Shown: positions 1-7,591, counted from the first letter of the stretch. The stretch: 24,211 nt of DNA from JACOZM01 sp035289385 (GCA_035289385.1 DATDXI010000035.1:1-24211); one strand, 5' to 3'. Numbers and translations are program-made. Notes: generated by a model not told the origin, from the sequence alone.

Positions 1-2
1 TA

Positions 3-374
3 GGGAAGGCAAAAGCATCTATCTCTTTCATGACTTTCTCCTTCACGCATAAGGAAATAGCCAATATCCTGCTGCTGAAACATCAAGAAAACCTTACTCT
101 TCAAGGAGTGATGGAAGCGCGGCAAGTGACGAAAGATTCAGTATTCCAGCAGCTGGAATATCAAGGCATAGATGTCCTGAAAGATAAGAATAAGGCAAAT
201 ATGCACCATAAGGTGTTTATCATCGATAATAAGACAGTTGTCACCGGATCATTTAACCCGACGAATGGCGGGGATTCGAGAAATGACGAGAATCTATTGA
301 TCATCAACGATGAAAGGATCGCCAATGCTTTTGTAGAGGAATTTGGCAGAGTGTATGGGGAAGCGAAGACGTAG
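3..374 (+). CDS. Phospholipase D-like protein, C-terminal part (5' end outside window)
   Basis: The frame is open from the first bases of the window, so the start lies upstream. The visible 123 residues hold the second half of a PLD fold: an A-x-SI-like strand near the beginning, then the HKD motif HHKVFIID (H-x-K-x4-D), followed by VVTGSFN and a late ENLLIIND segment. This order (HKD, then GSxN, then ExNLLI) is typical of the C-terminal repeat of PLD-family phosphodiesterases and Nuc-type nucleases, which need two HKD halves. The substrate (phospholipid or nucleic acid) cannot be read from this fragment. The first HKD half and any signal peptide are not visible. An ATG at position 30 is internal to the conserved fold and unlikely to be the real start. 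Confidence 0.85.
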   Translation, partial: GKAKASISFMTFSFTHKEIANILLLKHQENLTLQGVMEARQVTKDSVFQQLEYQGIDVLKDKNKANMHHKVFIIDNKTVVTGSFNPTNGGDSRNDENLLIINDERIANAFVEEFGRVYGEAKT

Positions 375-420
375 GTTATCTTTTGAATGATAGTTGCATA
401 AAGATCCCATAGAAAATATG

Positions 421-429
421 AAAAAAAAA
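421..429 (-). terminator. Oligo-T terminator after the ParA-like gene
   Basis: Nine A residues on the plus strand read as T9 on the minus strand, beginning two bases after the TAG stop of the ParA-like gene. Oligo-T runs without a required hairpin are the usual archaeal termination signal. Confidence 0.6.
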
Positions 430-431
430 GA

Positions 432-1202
432 CTAAGCTACCACTTCTTCCGTCACTCTCAGAGAGCCCATCTCTAAGATCTCATCGACAACCAAGGCATA
501 ATCTTTCGCTCCCGGTGAGGATTTAGCATAACTAAAGATGGATTTCCCATACTTTGGCGCTTCTTTGAGCTTGGAGTTGCTGCGGATAGGTGTGGACACT
601 AAACCTTTAAACTTTCCTTTGATGTCCTGTAGGGTGCTTTTGCATATCCTGCTCCTTTGGTCATACAACGTAGGAATTATTTTTGTTATCCGGATATCGC
701 TGCCATAGCTTTTATTGATCTCTTGGATGACTTTTTCCATCTTCAATAAGGCATCCATCCCTAAAAAGTCCGTAGACGTGGGGATAAAGATCTCCTTGCA
801 AAAAGACAAGACGCTTTGGTTCAGGATCCCTAATGAAGGAGGGCAATCAATAAGAAGATAGTCATATCCTTGAATTTTTGCTAACAGCTTCTTCAGGATC
901 ATCGTGGAATTAGGCTGTTGAGATAAATAATATTCCGCCTTGGTCAGATTTTCCCGAGAATAGATGATATCAAAATTTTTTGCTAAAGGAGTGATGCAGC
1001 CTTCGATGGGCACTTTGCCCGTTAATGCGTCATAGATCGTATTTTCTCCTTGAAAATTCAAAGAAACGCCCACATTACTCTGCGGATCTAAATCGATAAG
1101 CAGGACTTTCTTCTCTTTTCTTGATAATCCCGCTGCTAAGTTAACGGCAGAAGTTGTTTTTCCTACTCCCCCCTTATGATTCATCAAACAGATCGTTCTC
1201 AT
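432..1202 (-). CDS. ParA/Soj-family ATPase
   Basis: This is a deviant Walker-A P-loop ATPase of the ParA/Soj/MinD superfamily, 256 residues. The motif KGGVGKTT sits at residues 10-17, LLIDLDPQSN follows around residue 37, and YDYLLIDCPPSLG gives the Walker B region. These proteins dimerise on ATP and act in DNA segregation or in positioning cell components. I chose the ATG at 1202 rather than the upstream ATG at 1229 because GAGGTGG lies a few bases before it. No ParB/Spo0J-like gene is next to it, so its partner and cargo are unknown. The neighbours (PLD-like, YiiX-like) do not suggest a shared operon. Upstream a TATA-like box and a 15-bp dyad could serve promoter and autorepression. Confidence 0.9.
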   Translation of the reverse strand: MRTICLMNHKGGVGKTTSAVNLAAGLSRKEKKVLLIDLDPQSNVGVSLNFQGENTIYDALTGKVPIEGCITPLAKNFDIIYSRENLTKAEYYLSQQPNSTMILKKLLAKIQGYDYLLIDCPPSLGILNQSVLSFCKEIFIPTSTDFLGMDALLKMEKVIQEINKSYGSDIRITKIIPTLYDQRSRICKSTLQDIKGKFKGLVSTPIRSNSKLKEAPKYGKSIFSYAKSSPGAKDYALVVDEILEMGSLRVTEEVVA

Positions 1203-1236
1203 ACCATTCCACCTCTCTTGACAAGGCATGCTGCAT

Positions 1237-1296
1237 CTTCAATAATTGAAGCAACGTGCCTTATGGTAAAGGACAGCCGCCATCCGATTATAAAGC
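1237..1296 (-). promoter_or_regulatory. Putative promoter and dyad operator of the ParA-like gene
   Basis: On the minus strand a TATA-like GCTTTATAATCGG spans 1284-1296. Between it and the start codon lies CTTCAATAATTGAAG (1237-1251), two perfect 7-base arms around one central base. It falls in the expected 5' leader, so it may be an operator or a small hairpin. Autorepression of parA genes is known, but here it is only inferred. Confidence 0.4.
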
Positions 1297-1389
1297 TTAC
1301 GGAAGTAAAATATAAATATTGAAGAGGTATTATCCTAATTAAAATAGAAAAGATACTCAAAATAGAAAAAGAGGCAATACCATTTCCAA

Positions 1390-2079
1390 ATGTTTAACAT
1401 CTTTAAAAAATATCATTGGATCAGCAATTTCCCACAAGATTACCCTTGGTACAAGAAAGTTCTGGCAAACATCACCTATTTTCTCACCGGAATAATTATT
1501 CATCCCCGAAAGAACCTGCTGACGAAGAAAGACTTGCTGAAAGCCAGGATAAAGATACGCAGAGGGGATATTGCCCTGCTCGGCAACCTTCGGGAATCTT
1601 CATCGTTGCTCATCGGAGGAATATTCACTCATTCTGCGATCTATCTCGGGCATAAGCGCTTCATCAATGCTGTTGCGGATGGAGTGGGATATATGTCGCT
1701 CTACCACGTGTTTACAGAATACGACACGCTTGCTGTGTTGCGGCTGCCAAAGCATACCCGAAAAAAAAGAAGGATCATCCGAAAAGCGATACGCTTTGCC
1801 AAGCAGCAGATCGGAAAACCGTATGATTTTGATTTCTCTAAAGGTGCAGAGCGGTTCTTCTGTACAGAGTTAGTGAATACGTCATTCAGGAAAGCAGGAT
1901 ATAGCACGGGTATAGCCACGTTTGGAAAATTTAGCCTATTAAGCGGCAGGATCGAAAAGTCACTGACTACAGTACGAAAAGCGCTGAAGCCTGACCATTT
2001 CCTGCAGGGGAAGTTTAGAGTAATATTCATTTCTCATAATTTAGAGTGGAAAGGAAAAAAGTTGGTGTTGAAAGAGTGA
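1390..2079 (+). CDS. YiiX/YebB-like permuted NlpC/P60 (papain-fold) hydrolase
   Basis: The 229-residue protein matches the circularly permuted papain-like layout of the YiiX/YebB/poxvirus-G6 group. RRGDIALLG (D60) leads in. The catalytic His is in the strand FTHSAIYLG (H81). The catalytic Cys comes late in FFCTELV (C158, with E160), after GKPYDFDF. In ordinary NlpC/P60 enzymes the Cys comes first, so the order His then Cys identifies the permuted form. Such proteins are thought to cleave or transfer amide, thioester or lipid acyl groups; the substrate here is unknown. Residues 24-39 are hydrophobic and could associate with membrane. It appears monocistronic, with AT-rich DNA upstream and a hairpin just after the stop. 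Confidence 0.75.
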   Translation: MFNIFKKYHWISNFPQDYPWYKKVLANITYFLTGIIIHPRKNLLTKKDLLKARIKIRRGDIALLGNLRESSSLLIGGIFTHSAIYLGHKRFINAVADGVGYMSLYHVFTEYDTLAVLRLPKHTRKKRRIIRKAIRFAKQQIGKPYDFDFSKGAERFFCTELVNTSFRKAGYSTGIATFGKFSLLSGRIEKSLTTVRKALKPDHFLQGKFRVIFISHNLEWKGKKLVLKE

Positions 2080-2088
2080 TGAGTATAG

Positions 2089-2110
2089 ATTTTCTAAGTG
2101 CTCAGAAAAT
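2089..2110 (+). terminator. Hairpin downstream of the YiiX-like gene
   Basis: ATTTTCT (2089-2095) and AGAAAAT (2104-2110) form a perfect 7-bp stem with an 8-base loop, ten bases after the stop. There is no T run directly after it, so a terminator role is only a guess. A T5 tract follows at about 2145, but it is also part of the next TATA box. Confidence 0.3.
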
Positions 2111-2144
2111 ATAGACTGCTACAAAAAATTAGGATTACACAATC

Positions 2145-2153
2145 TTTTTATAG
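2145..2153 (+). promoter_or_regulatory. TATA box of the gene at 2178
   Basis: TTTTTATAG is centred about 29 bases before the ATG at 2178. This is the spacing expected for an archaeal leaderless transcript and it decides the start codon chosen for that gene. Confidence 0.5.
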
Positions 2154-2177
2154 TTATTATGGTTGTTTATTCTTATA

Positions 2178-2642
2178 ATGGTCGATCCTCAATTAGTGAA
2201 TCAATTATTAAAAGAATTGGAAAGAGAAAGAGGAATCCAAGTACAATTAAGTATTGAAACAGCTGAACCTGCAGATGAACTTAAAGCAAATGAGGGTGAA
2301 TACCTAGGAGCATTTTATGACAGGGGTGTCACTGTCACGAGAGTTGAAGGAAGAGGTGCAGAATATGACATTGCAGCAAGATTTGCCGGAGATTATGCAA
2401 GTGTTGCAGATCTTTTAAATTTGGTTGAGAGAACACAGCGGGAAGAACTTTCTCCTGAAAAGATGAATGGTCCGATGAATATCTGTCGTTTTTCAGTGAA
2501 AACTGATGGAATTTTTGCAATAGTTCATGGGACTTATGGTCCCGACGGCACAGAAAGTCTTAGACCACACCCAGGATTCGAGAATGCAGAAACGCCATAT
2601 AAGATTAAAGTAGCAGATCTTTCTTTAAAATTTATTGAATGA
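2178..2642 (+). CDS. Hypothetical protein, 154 residues
   Basis: I do not recognise this family. The frame can be read from a TTG at 2163, but the ATG at 2178 fits a leaderless start because a TATA-like box lies about 29 bases upstream and there is no ribosome site. The protein is acidic, soluble and without Cys, signal peptide or membrane segment. The first 20 residues form a likely helix (LVNQLLKELERERG); the middle alternates charged and small residues (GVTVTRVEGRGAEYDIAAR), suggesting beta strands; the end KIKVADLSLKF looks like a final strand. Base use is like that of neighbouring genes. It stands alone between an upstream same-strand gene and a convergent NurA-like gene, so context gives no role. 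Confidence 0.75.
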   Translation: MVDPQLVNQLLKELERERGIQVQLSIETAEPADELKANEGEYLGAFYDRGVTVTRVEGRGAEYDIAARFAGDYASVADLLNLVERTQREELSPEKMNGPMNICRFSVKTDGIFAIVHGTYGPDGTESLRPHPGFENAETPYKIKVADLSLKFIE

Positions 2643-2754
2643 TTATTGTTTAGGTCTTTTGACGAATGGTTGTCGTAACAAAGCAGGCAGTTTAATATCA
2701 AAAGCAACTTGAAAATTCAAAGGGAAATATCTTTAAAAACATCCTGATTATAAC

Positions 2755-3684
2755 TCACCCCAAACTATCCAATATATCATGAGCATTTGACGTAGAAAGA
2801 TACGGAAGAAGGTCTTTGTTGTCGTTATGAAGCAGGAATCTCATCTTCAACGAATTTTTCTCGGCATTACTCACTCTTGCTAACTTATCTGCCAACACTA
2901 ATCCATAAGGATAGCCTAAAAAGGGAGCATCAGATGAATTATGGACTAAGAAAGGTAAGATCTGCTCATCTCCTTCAAAGCGAAAAACATGTTTTGCTTG
3001 CTGGTGCAGCTTGACAAAAAAAGTGCTATGGTCAAGGTGATAGCTCCACACTCCTGGATGGATCTTATTGAGAAGGACGACCGGTGAATTTCCGGACGTG
3101 GTAAATAATGAAGAAGATTTTGCTAAGCTGCAGATGTTTTGCTGTATTGGTAGATATTTTTCTTCATTCCTAAAGCTTGGTTCTAACGTTCCATCGAGAA
3201 GGACATAATCTGCTTCAATCTGCGATGATAGTGCCAATTCCGCGAATCTTCTAGCGATCGTGGCTAGTTTAAAGATAGGAGCCCGTTCTTTCCCTACTTT
3301 TATAGAAGGATCGTTCGACGAAATAAAAAGCTCCTGTTCATCGATGATCTTATCTCCAAATATCTTGCTTTCATAGAAGATATCGCTATTCTGGTAAGTT
3401 GCAGTCGTCACGAGAAAGAATTCTTTCTGTATCTGTTTCACATTCTTATTATCTTTCATGATAAGTGCCACTACTCTAATGAAACTGCAGGAGAAATTGC
3501 CTGCAGAAATGATCTCTGCCTGCCCACCATCGATGAAAGCGATTGTTGCTTGCTGCATTGATAAGGGGATGGACTTAAAATTTCCTTGCTGGATAGGGTA
3601 CTCCTTCCCATTGAAGATGATTCTTTCTTCATTGGAAAAATAGTTAATTTTCTGTTTAAGATAGTTAGATATTTCTGGAAGCAT
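2755..3684 (-). CDS. NurA-domain nuclease
   Basis: The 309 residues show the NurA layout. An N-terminal acidic metal site is seen in AFIDGG (D52), a second in VLLDGTLEP (D164) after a helix rich in R and E, and a C-terminal GYPYGLVLADKLAR block (D266) that closely resembles the conserved GYPxxLxxAD region of the family. NurA enzymes are 5'-3' nucleases that work with the HerA translocase, and with Mre11-Rad50, in DNA end resection in archaea. No herA, mre11 or rad50 is visible here, so partners must lie elsewhere if present. A TATA-like AT-rich stretch about 25 bases upstream suits a leaderless start. The call rests on motifs, not on a search. Confidence 0.7.
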   Translation of the reverse strand: MLPEISNYLKQKINYFSNEERIIFNGKEYPIQQGNFKSIPLSMQQATIAFIDGGQAEIISAGNFSCSFIRVVALIMKDNKNVKQIQKEFFLVTTATYQNSDIFYESKIFGDKIIDEQELFISSNDPSIKVGKERAPIFKLATIARRFAELALSSQIEADYVLLDGTLEPSFRNEEKYLPIQQNICSLAKSSSLFTTSGNSPVVLLNKIHPGVWSYHLDHSTFFVKLHQQAKHVFRFEGDEQILPFLVHNSSDAPFLGYPYGLVLADKLARVSNAEKNSLKMRFLLHNDNKDLLPYLSTSNAHDILDSLG

Positions 3685-3804
3685 ATTCCATTTTTAGCTT
3701 TATCATTAATTAAGATTTGGGTAGTGAAGCATAGACAAGTGAGAAGAGGGGAGAAGAAAAAAGGATATGACCTAAGAGAAAGAAGATAATATAAGAAAAA
3801 TAAG

Positions 3805-3876
3805 AGCCCCTGCCGTGATTTGAACACGGGACCTCGTCCTTACCAAGGACGCGCACCACCGCTATGCTACAGGGGC
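3805..3876 (-). tRNA. tRNA-Thr (anticodon GGU)
   Basis: On the minus strand the gene folds as a full cloverleaf of 72 bases. The acceptor pairs GCCCCTG with CAGGGGC and position 73 is U. The D stem is GCAT/GTGC. The anticodon stem CGTCC/GGACG encloses the loop TTGGTAA (anticodon GGT). The T arm is CCGTG-TTCAAAT-CACGG. CCA is not encoded. There is no intron. It lies five bases after the tRNA-Leu gene on the same strand, so the two are probably cotranscribed. T-rich minus-strand DNA follows (about 3791-3803). Confidence 0.95.
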
Positions 3877-3896
3877 AAAAGTGTCGGGGAAGGGAT

Positions 3897-3925
3897 TTGT
3901 TCACAATGTGGCAAGCCAGCATCGA
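3897..3925 (-). other. Non-canonical tRNA intron in the T loop
   Basis: Twenty-nine bases interrupt the T loop. GTTC at the stem-loop junction can pair with GAAC near the intron's 3' end, followed by A-rich bulges on each side. Cutting after two bulge bases gives exactly TTCAA+AT, the standard loop TTCAAAT. The interior folds as a hairpin (TGG/CCA, GATG/CATT). Confidence 0.7.
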
Positions 3926-3956
3926 TTGAACCCTCGAACCTACTAAAGGACAGGAT

Positions 3957-3987
3957 ATCTCTCATCGCCTTGTGAAAAGAGGCAATA
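3957..3987 (-). other. Canonical tRNA intron (position 37/38)
   Basis: Thirty-one bases lie between the base after the anticodon and the 3' side of the anticodon stem. Inside, TTGCC and GGCGA can pair to form the intron hairpin. Removing the stretch leaves a 7-base loop CTTAAGA and an intact 5-bp stem. The exact splice bases could shift by one. Confidence 0.75.
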
Positions 3988-4087
3988 CTTAAGTCCTGCG
4001 GATTTGACCAGACTTTCCTACCCCGACATAGCCTGAACGCAGGTGCCCTTCTTCGTAGTAAGCTCATAGGCAAAAAAAAGAAGTTCA

Positions 4088-4096
4088 TTTATAAAA
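4088..4096 (-). promoter_or_regulatory. TATA box upstream of the tRNA pair
   Basis: TTTATAAAA (plus strand), reading TTTTATAAA on the minus strand, lies about 60 bases before the 5' end of tRNA-Leu. It would start a transcript with a short leader covering both tRNAs. Confidence 0.4.
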
Positions 4097-4135
4097 TTAT
4101 CTTATGAATTGGCTTGTATCAAAAACAATATATCA

Positions 4136-4900
4136 CTACTGCTGCACTAACAACCCCGGAACATCCCTTGGATCCTTCTGTTCAGGTTCTTTTCCTCTAA
4201 CAATCTGACGGGCTTTAATCCATTTTGGTTGGGGAGCCAATACGAGCATTTGGGGATATTTTTCCATAAAATAGCGGCAGACATCATAAACGTCGACCCG
4301 CTCACCAGAATCACGCTTTTCTACTTCTAATTCGTAAAATGACTTGTTCTGACCAAAGAATGGAACTTCTATCCTCACCTGGTCAAGAGCTACTTCTACT
4401 TTTGGATCTTCCTGAACTAAATCAAAGCGATGTGTTTTAACATAAAGACGGATAATCTCTTGCAATGGTGCACCACCCGCTATCCTTCGTGCATTTTGTA
4501 ATGGATCCCAAAGGCCCGCTAAAGTATTAGGGTCAAGCTTATCAAACTCCATATCTTTTGGTAGTGGAAAAACATATTGCTCTCGGCTTCCATCAGGTGA
4601 AGTAGGAAATTTTACAGACACGGCATAATCATTTTCTCGCTCTCTTGCAGAGATACTAGAGCCACTTCGCTCAAGAGGTCCAACATAAGCAGTGATATCA
4701 CTTTTTTCCAAATCACCACTAAAAGTATCAAAGTAACGATGAACCCTCTCTTTCTTGGTGGTAGTAGAAACATCAAAAGCATGGATGCGGTCGACTGCTT
4801 TTGTTTCCTGAAGAATCAGCTCAAAGGCGGCTTCATCCGGAAGCCCACTATTACCTCCGGTGATTAAATATTTCATCTCCATGTCTATTGGGACGACCAT
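4136..4900 (-). CDS. CYTH-like (triphosphate tunnel) domain protein
   Basis: Several points fit the CYTH fold. Near the N terminus DMEMKYLI resembles the ExExK signature, with Asp in place of the first Glu. HRYFDTFSGDL matches the YFDT-x4-L block that follows the first strand. Late in the protein FYELEVEKR resembles the repeated acidic strand that lines the tunnel. CYTH proteins act on triphosphates (adenylate cyclase CyaB, thiamine triphosphatase, RNA triphosphatase) using divalent metals. The length, 254 residues, is above the common 170-200, with a tail rich in K, P and Q. It starts two bases after the stop of the APH-type kinase, so the two are surely cotranscribed. An internal ATG (the M of MEMK) is an alternative start. 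The substrate is unknown. Confidence 0.5.
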   Translation of the reverse strand: MVVPIDMEMKYLITGGNSGLPDEAAFELILQETKAVDRIHAFDVSTTTKKERVHRYFDTFSGDLEKSDITAYVGPLERSGSSISARERENDYAVSVKFPTSPDGSREQYVFPLPKDMEFDKLDPNTLAGLWDPLQNARRIAGGAPLQEIIRLYVKTHRFDLVQEDPKVEVALDQVRIEVPFFGQNKSFYELEVEKRDSGERVDVYDVCRYFMEKYPQMLVLAPQPKWIKARQIVRGKEPEQKDPRDVPGLLVQQ

Positions 4901-4902
4901 TG

Positions 4903-6228
4903 TTAATTACCCACTCCTTCATGCTCTGGATATTGATGCTCTAAGATATTCTCTAACGTAACACCACCTGCATTAAAGAGGGATTGAATAAATCCCACCT
5001 GTTCCTGAACAAAATTTTTTTTACTAGAAGATGGTTCAACATCTTGTTTCCAGCCATCTCCACCTTTAGAATAATACCCCATAAACCACTCTAAGCTGGA
5101 TATGACACGATGGAGGATAAAAAAGTCTTTAGTATCTTCATCTGGTGGTGGATGAGGAACAAATTGCTGAATATTTGCCCAAGACATGGCCGTAAGAACG
5201 CCTGCTTTTCTGACCAGTTCATACAATGCATGAGCTATAAAGGCTGCTTTTAAGTCCGTTGCATTTTTCCCCCCTATTCTTTCACCATGGATATAATCAT
5301 CAACAGTACCCATAATACTACGCTGGCGCCTCTCCGTTAGTGGTAAGGCATGGATATTGTAGAGGGCACTAGCAAGATCCTTCAGCCTTCCCCCCAACTG
5401 CACCTTGTCAAAATCACATACTCGAATACCAGCATAATTACCTTCACTTCCATTAACAAAGATGTTCTGTGGGCTGAAATCTCCATGATAAAAAAAGGAT
5501 TCATTATCTGCTACTTTCCTGTCAGTTTCTACAAAAGATGTTACTCCTCTATGAAAAGGCTGCCAAGTTCTTTGTTCAACTTCAGAAGTGATCCTTGCTT
5601 TTCCCTGTGCCCGTGAAGAAGCAGGAAGGTTAACACCATATGCTCTGAGGATCGTGGTTAGATGAGCAGATAAGCGGACAGCTTCTTCGTCTACTGAACG
5701 GACTTTCAGACGAGGAGCACCCCTTCCTTCATTTACTTTCTGAACAATTCTATTATGATGAGTATCACAATATGTCCCAAAACAGTCTAGGAATTTAGCC
5801 ATGACAGGAAACATTTTCTCGGCTATTTCTGAGTCATTACTCTCCACAAGCAATTTATGAATGGTAGGCTCATCAACATATTCCATAAATACTCTTAACA
5901 TCGTGTCATTATGCCTATAAAATCCTGGAACACCGTTATAACCTCTAAAAGCACGCAATACTTGGACTTCTCTGTAGAATAAAGACCGTTGGCTGTCATG
6001 CTGAAGCTTGTTTGGTTGAAATGCGCCAGGGTGGGGTGTATTTTCAGAATTCTCTCTGCTTTCTATTCTACTTTCTTCTATTCTGCTGTCTATGTATCGT
6101 TGGTGAGCAGCAGTAATATCATCAGGATGAAAGTATTTTCCCACTTCTCTGTTTTTCGGACCATATTCTATTAGAACTGTAGCGCTATCCGGTCTAACCC
6201 AAATTACTGTCTCTTGTGCTTTTGACAT
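4903..6228 (-). CDS. Aminoglycoside phosphotransferase (APH)-type kinase
   Basis: The protein has 441 residues from the ATG at 6228, which I prefer to the TTG at 6243 because GGGTG lies upstream of this ATG; a TATA-like CTTTAAAAG is at 6259-6267. The kinase signature is clear. SLFYREVQVLRAF carries the likely conserved Glu of the N lobe, FMEYVDEPTIHKLL is the hinge, HGDFSPQNIFV (about 248-258) is the catalytic loop, and VCDFDKVQLG (about 271-280) holds the metal-binding Asp. This is the APH/choline-kinase pattern. The N lobe has a polar, low-complexity insert (residues about 45-75, rich in E, R, S). Antibiotic resistance is not implied; archaeal members probably act on small metabolites. The CYTH-like partner suggests a joint phosphate-transfer role, which is inference. 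Confidence 0.7.
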   Translation of the reverse strand: MSKAQETVIWVRPDSATVLIEYGPKNREVGKYFHPDDITAAHQRYIDSRIEESRIESRENSENTPHPGAFQPNKLQHDSQRSLFYREVQVLRAFRGYNGVPGFYRHNDTMLRVFMEYVDEPTIHKLLVESNDSEIAEKMFPVMAKFLDCFGTYCDTHHNRIVQKVNEGRGAPRLKVRSVDEEAVRLSAHLTTILRAYGVNLPASSRAQGKARITSEVEQRTWQPFHRGVTSFVETDRKVADNESFFYHGDFSPQNIFVNGSEGNYAGIRVCDFDKVQLGGRLKDLASALYNIHALPLTERRQRSIMGTVDDYIHGERIGGKNATDLKAAFIAHALYELVRKAGVLTAMSWANIQQFVPHPPPDEDTKDFFILHRVISSLEWFMGYYSKGGDGWKQDVEPSSSKKNFVQEQVGFIQSLFNAGGVTLENILEHQYPEHEGVGN

Positions 6229-6315
6229 ATTCAGAACACCCAAAACCCCTGTAGTTGCCTTTTAAAGCCCTAGTCATTTAAAACTTTCTGTATTTTTTAC
6301 CTATTTGCTTAATGC

Positions 6316-7275
6316 TTATCCAGGAATACCTTCATAAACAATTCTACCGATAGTGTTAGTACTCATAATCAAAGCCTTTAGGTTATACATAAGATAACCA
6401 ATATTTTCAGTAGACTTATTCTGTTCATAAAAAGCATCGCATTTTTCTACAAGCTCAAATCTATTCTGCAAAACAGTATGAGCTAAGTCATGATCTAAGG
6501 TATAATAAGCTTTCATCAGATTCGTGAACATTTGTTCAGCAGCAATCAAAAGCTTCTCAAAGTCCTTCTGTGAAGAGGTAGAGAGAGTTATATCTGTCAT
6601 AAACTTAGCTATTCTCTTAGCATGGTCAGCAATAGCTTCTATGGTATAAGCTATCCACCAATAGTTGAGTATATCTCTATGGGTAATGTCCATCTTCCGG
6701 ATGATGGAAGTACCTGTTTCTGTAGCATACCAGGTTATTCGATAAACTAAAAAGCGGAACTTATTGACATCATTATCTCGCAAAGCAATATTTTCACTAT
6801 TATCCTCCTTAAACATATTGACACAATCCTTTAACATGGAACGGGTAATCACATCCATCTTTCGAATGATTTGATTCAAGGAAATATCATCAATATTTAA
6901 GAAGTCCTTCGCAACAATCCTTTTAGAATCCTGCTCCAAGATTTCCAGAGCAACTAAGTTCTGAATCCACTTTTGAATAGGCAACGCCTTACTTTTGATC
7001 TCATCCCCATGGAGGACTATAGTCTTATAATTTTGGATATATGCAGAGATAATCTCCCGCTGAATCCTTCGAGAATCTTTTTTATCAACATTAATCTTAA
7101 TTTCCTTCTCTTCAGCTACCTTATCGTTGCTTCTTGCCTGAAGCACTAACCCCTCCTTATTCTCATCAAAATAAATAAGATCCCCTTTCTTCAGCTTATT
7201 CTGAATAACCCACGTCTTCGGCAAAGAAACAACGTAACTGCTCTTGCCAAAAGATATTAATTTCCTATACTCCAT
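6316..7275 (-). CDS. AbrB-PhoU fusion, phosphate-uptake-type regulator
   Basis: Residues 1-45 form a SpoVT/AbrB swapped-hairpin DNA-binding domain (RKLISFGKSSYVVSLPKTWV, then KKGDLIYF). The remaining about 230 residues are all helical, with the spacing and acidic/hydrophobic pattern of two PhoU bundles (for example ITRSMLKDCVNMF and WIAYTIEAIADHAKRIAKF). This fusion is widespread in archaea and is annotated as a phosphate uptake regulator; PhoU bundles bind metal clusters and sense the phosphate transport state. The ATG has a strong upstream GGGGGAG. No pst transporter genes are near, so the target is unknown. It diverges from the small-protein pair at 7397, with a shared promoter region carrying two dyads, compatible with autoregulation. 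Confidence 0.85.
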   Translation of the reverse strand: MEYRKLISFGKSSYVVSLPKTWVIQNKLKKGDLIYFDENKEGLVLQARSNDKVAEEKEIKINVDKKDSRRIQREIISAYIQNYKTIVLHGDEIKSKALPIQKWIQNLVALEILEQDSKRIVAKDFLNIDDISLNQIIRKMDVITRSMLKDCVNMFKEDNSENIALRDNDVNKFRFLVYRITWYATETGTSIIRKMDITHRDILNYWWIAYTIEAIADHAKRIAKFMTDITLSTSSQKDFEKLLIAAEQMFTNLMKAYYTLDHDLAHTVLQNRFELVEKCDAFYEQNKSTENIGYLMYNLKALIMSTNTIGRIVYEGIPG

Positions 7276-7301
7276 GTAGTCTCCCCCTTAAGTATATGTC
7301 C

Positions 7302-7378
7302 ACTATATAGTATCAAGCGAAGGTATTTATATTTAAATGTTTTGGAAGATATATCACTTAGAGGCATAGCTCTCTAAG
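7302..7378. promoter_or_regulatory. Divergent promoter region with two dyads
   Basis: Between the AbrB-PhoU gene (left) and the small-protein genes (right) lies one AT-rich block, TATTTATATTTAAAT (7324-7338), that reads as TATA on both strands. The palindrome ACTATATAGT (7302-7311) lies on the left side near the expected start of the leftward transcript. CTTAGAG (7357-7363) and CTCTAAG (7372-7378), separated by 8 bases, flank the expected start of the rightward transcript. They could be operators for the AbrB domain. Confidence 0.45.
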
Positions 7379-7396
7379 GGATGTGGGGTGGTGAAC

Positions 7397-7579
7397 ATGT
7401 ATCCAAAGATTAGGAGTAGGTGGGCGATCGAGGATAGAGGAGTTGAAGAAACCATCTATTCAAAGGCGAAGAGGGAAGTCCTCGTTGATGAAGGGGCCTT
7501 GTCTTATGAGGAAGAAGGCTTTATGGAAGGATATGAGGAAGACTTCCTAGACTCAGCGGAAGATGAGTTGCTCATCTAA
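7397..7579 (+). CDS. Small acidic hypothetical protein, 60 residues
   Basis: I do not recognise it. The ATG at 7397 is preceded by GGGGTGGTG four bases upstream, one of the clearest ribosome sites in the window; two in-frame GTG codons at 7388 and 7391 are part of that site and unlikely to be starts. The first third is basic (YPKIRSRWAIEDRG), and the last half is very acidic (EEEGFMEGYEEDFLDSAEDE), giving a strong charge gradient. No Cys or membrane segment. It is followed 12 bases later by another small gene and shares its promoter region with the AbrB-PhoU gene in the other direction. Confidence 0.7.
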   Translation: MYPKIRSRWAIEDRGVEETIYSKAKREVLVDEGALSYEEEGFMEGYEEDFLDSAEDELLI

Positions 7580-7591
7580 GGAGATAACAGA

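Larger units (their letters stand above)
3882..4027 (-). tRNA. tRNA-Leu (anticodon UAA) with two introns
   Basis: On the minus strand, 146 bases reduce to an 86-base type II tRNA when two insertions are removed. The acceptor pairs GTCGGGG with CCCCGAC, with A73. U8-A9 and a D arm with CTGGTC follow. The anticodon stem is CAGGA/TCCTG, with loop CTTAAG plus A across an insertion (anticodon TAA). The 15-base variable arm has the short stem CCT/AGG, as expected for Leu. The T stem GAGGG/CCCTT surrounds TTCAA...AT, again interrupted. The inferred introns are 3957-3987 (31 bases, after position 37, the usual archaeal site) and 3897-3925 (29 bases, in the T loop near 58/59). Splicing would follow the archaeal bulge-helix-bulge rule. 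Confidence 0.85.

Noticed and set aside
432..1202. A ParAB partition locus of a plasmid
   Set aside because: No ParB-like gene or array of parS-like repeats is near, and surrounding genes look chromosomal.
4903..6228. Antibiotic resistance gene
   Set aside because: The APH fold is shared by many metabolite kinases; the sequence gives no support for a drug substrate.
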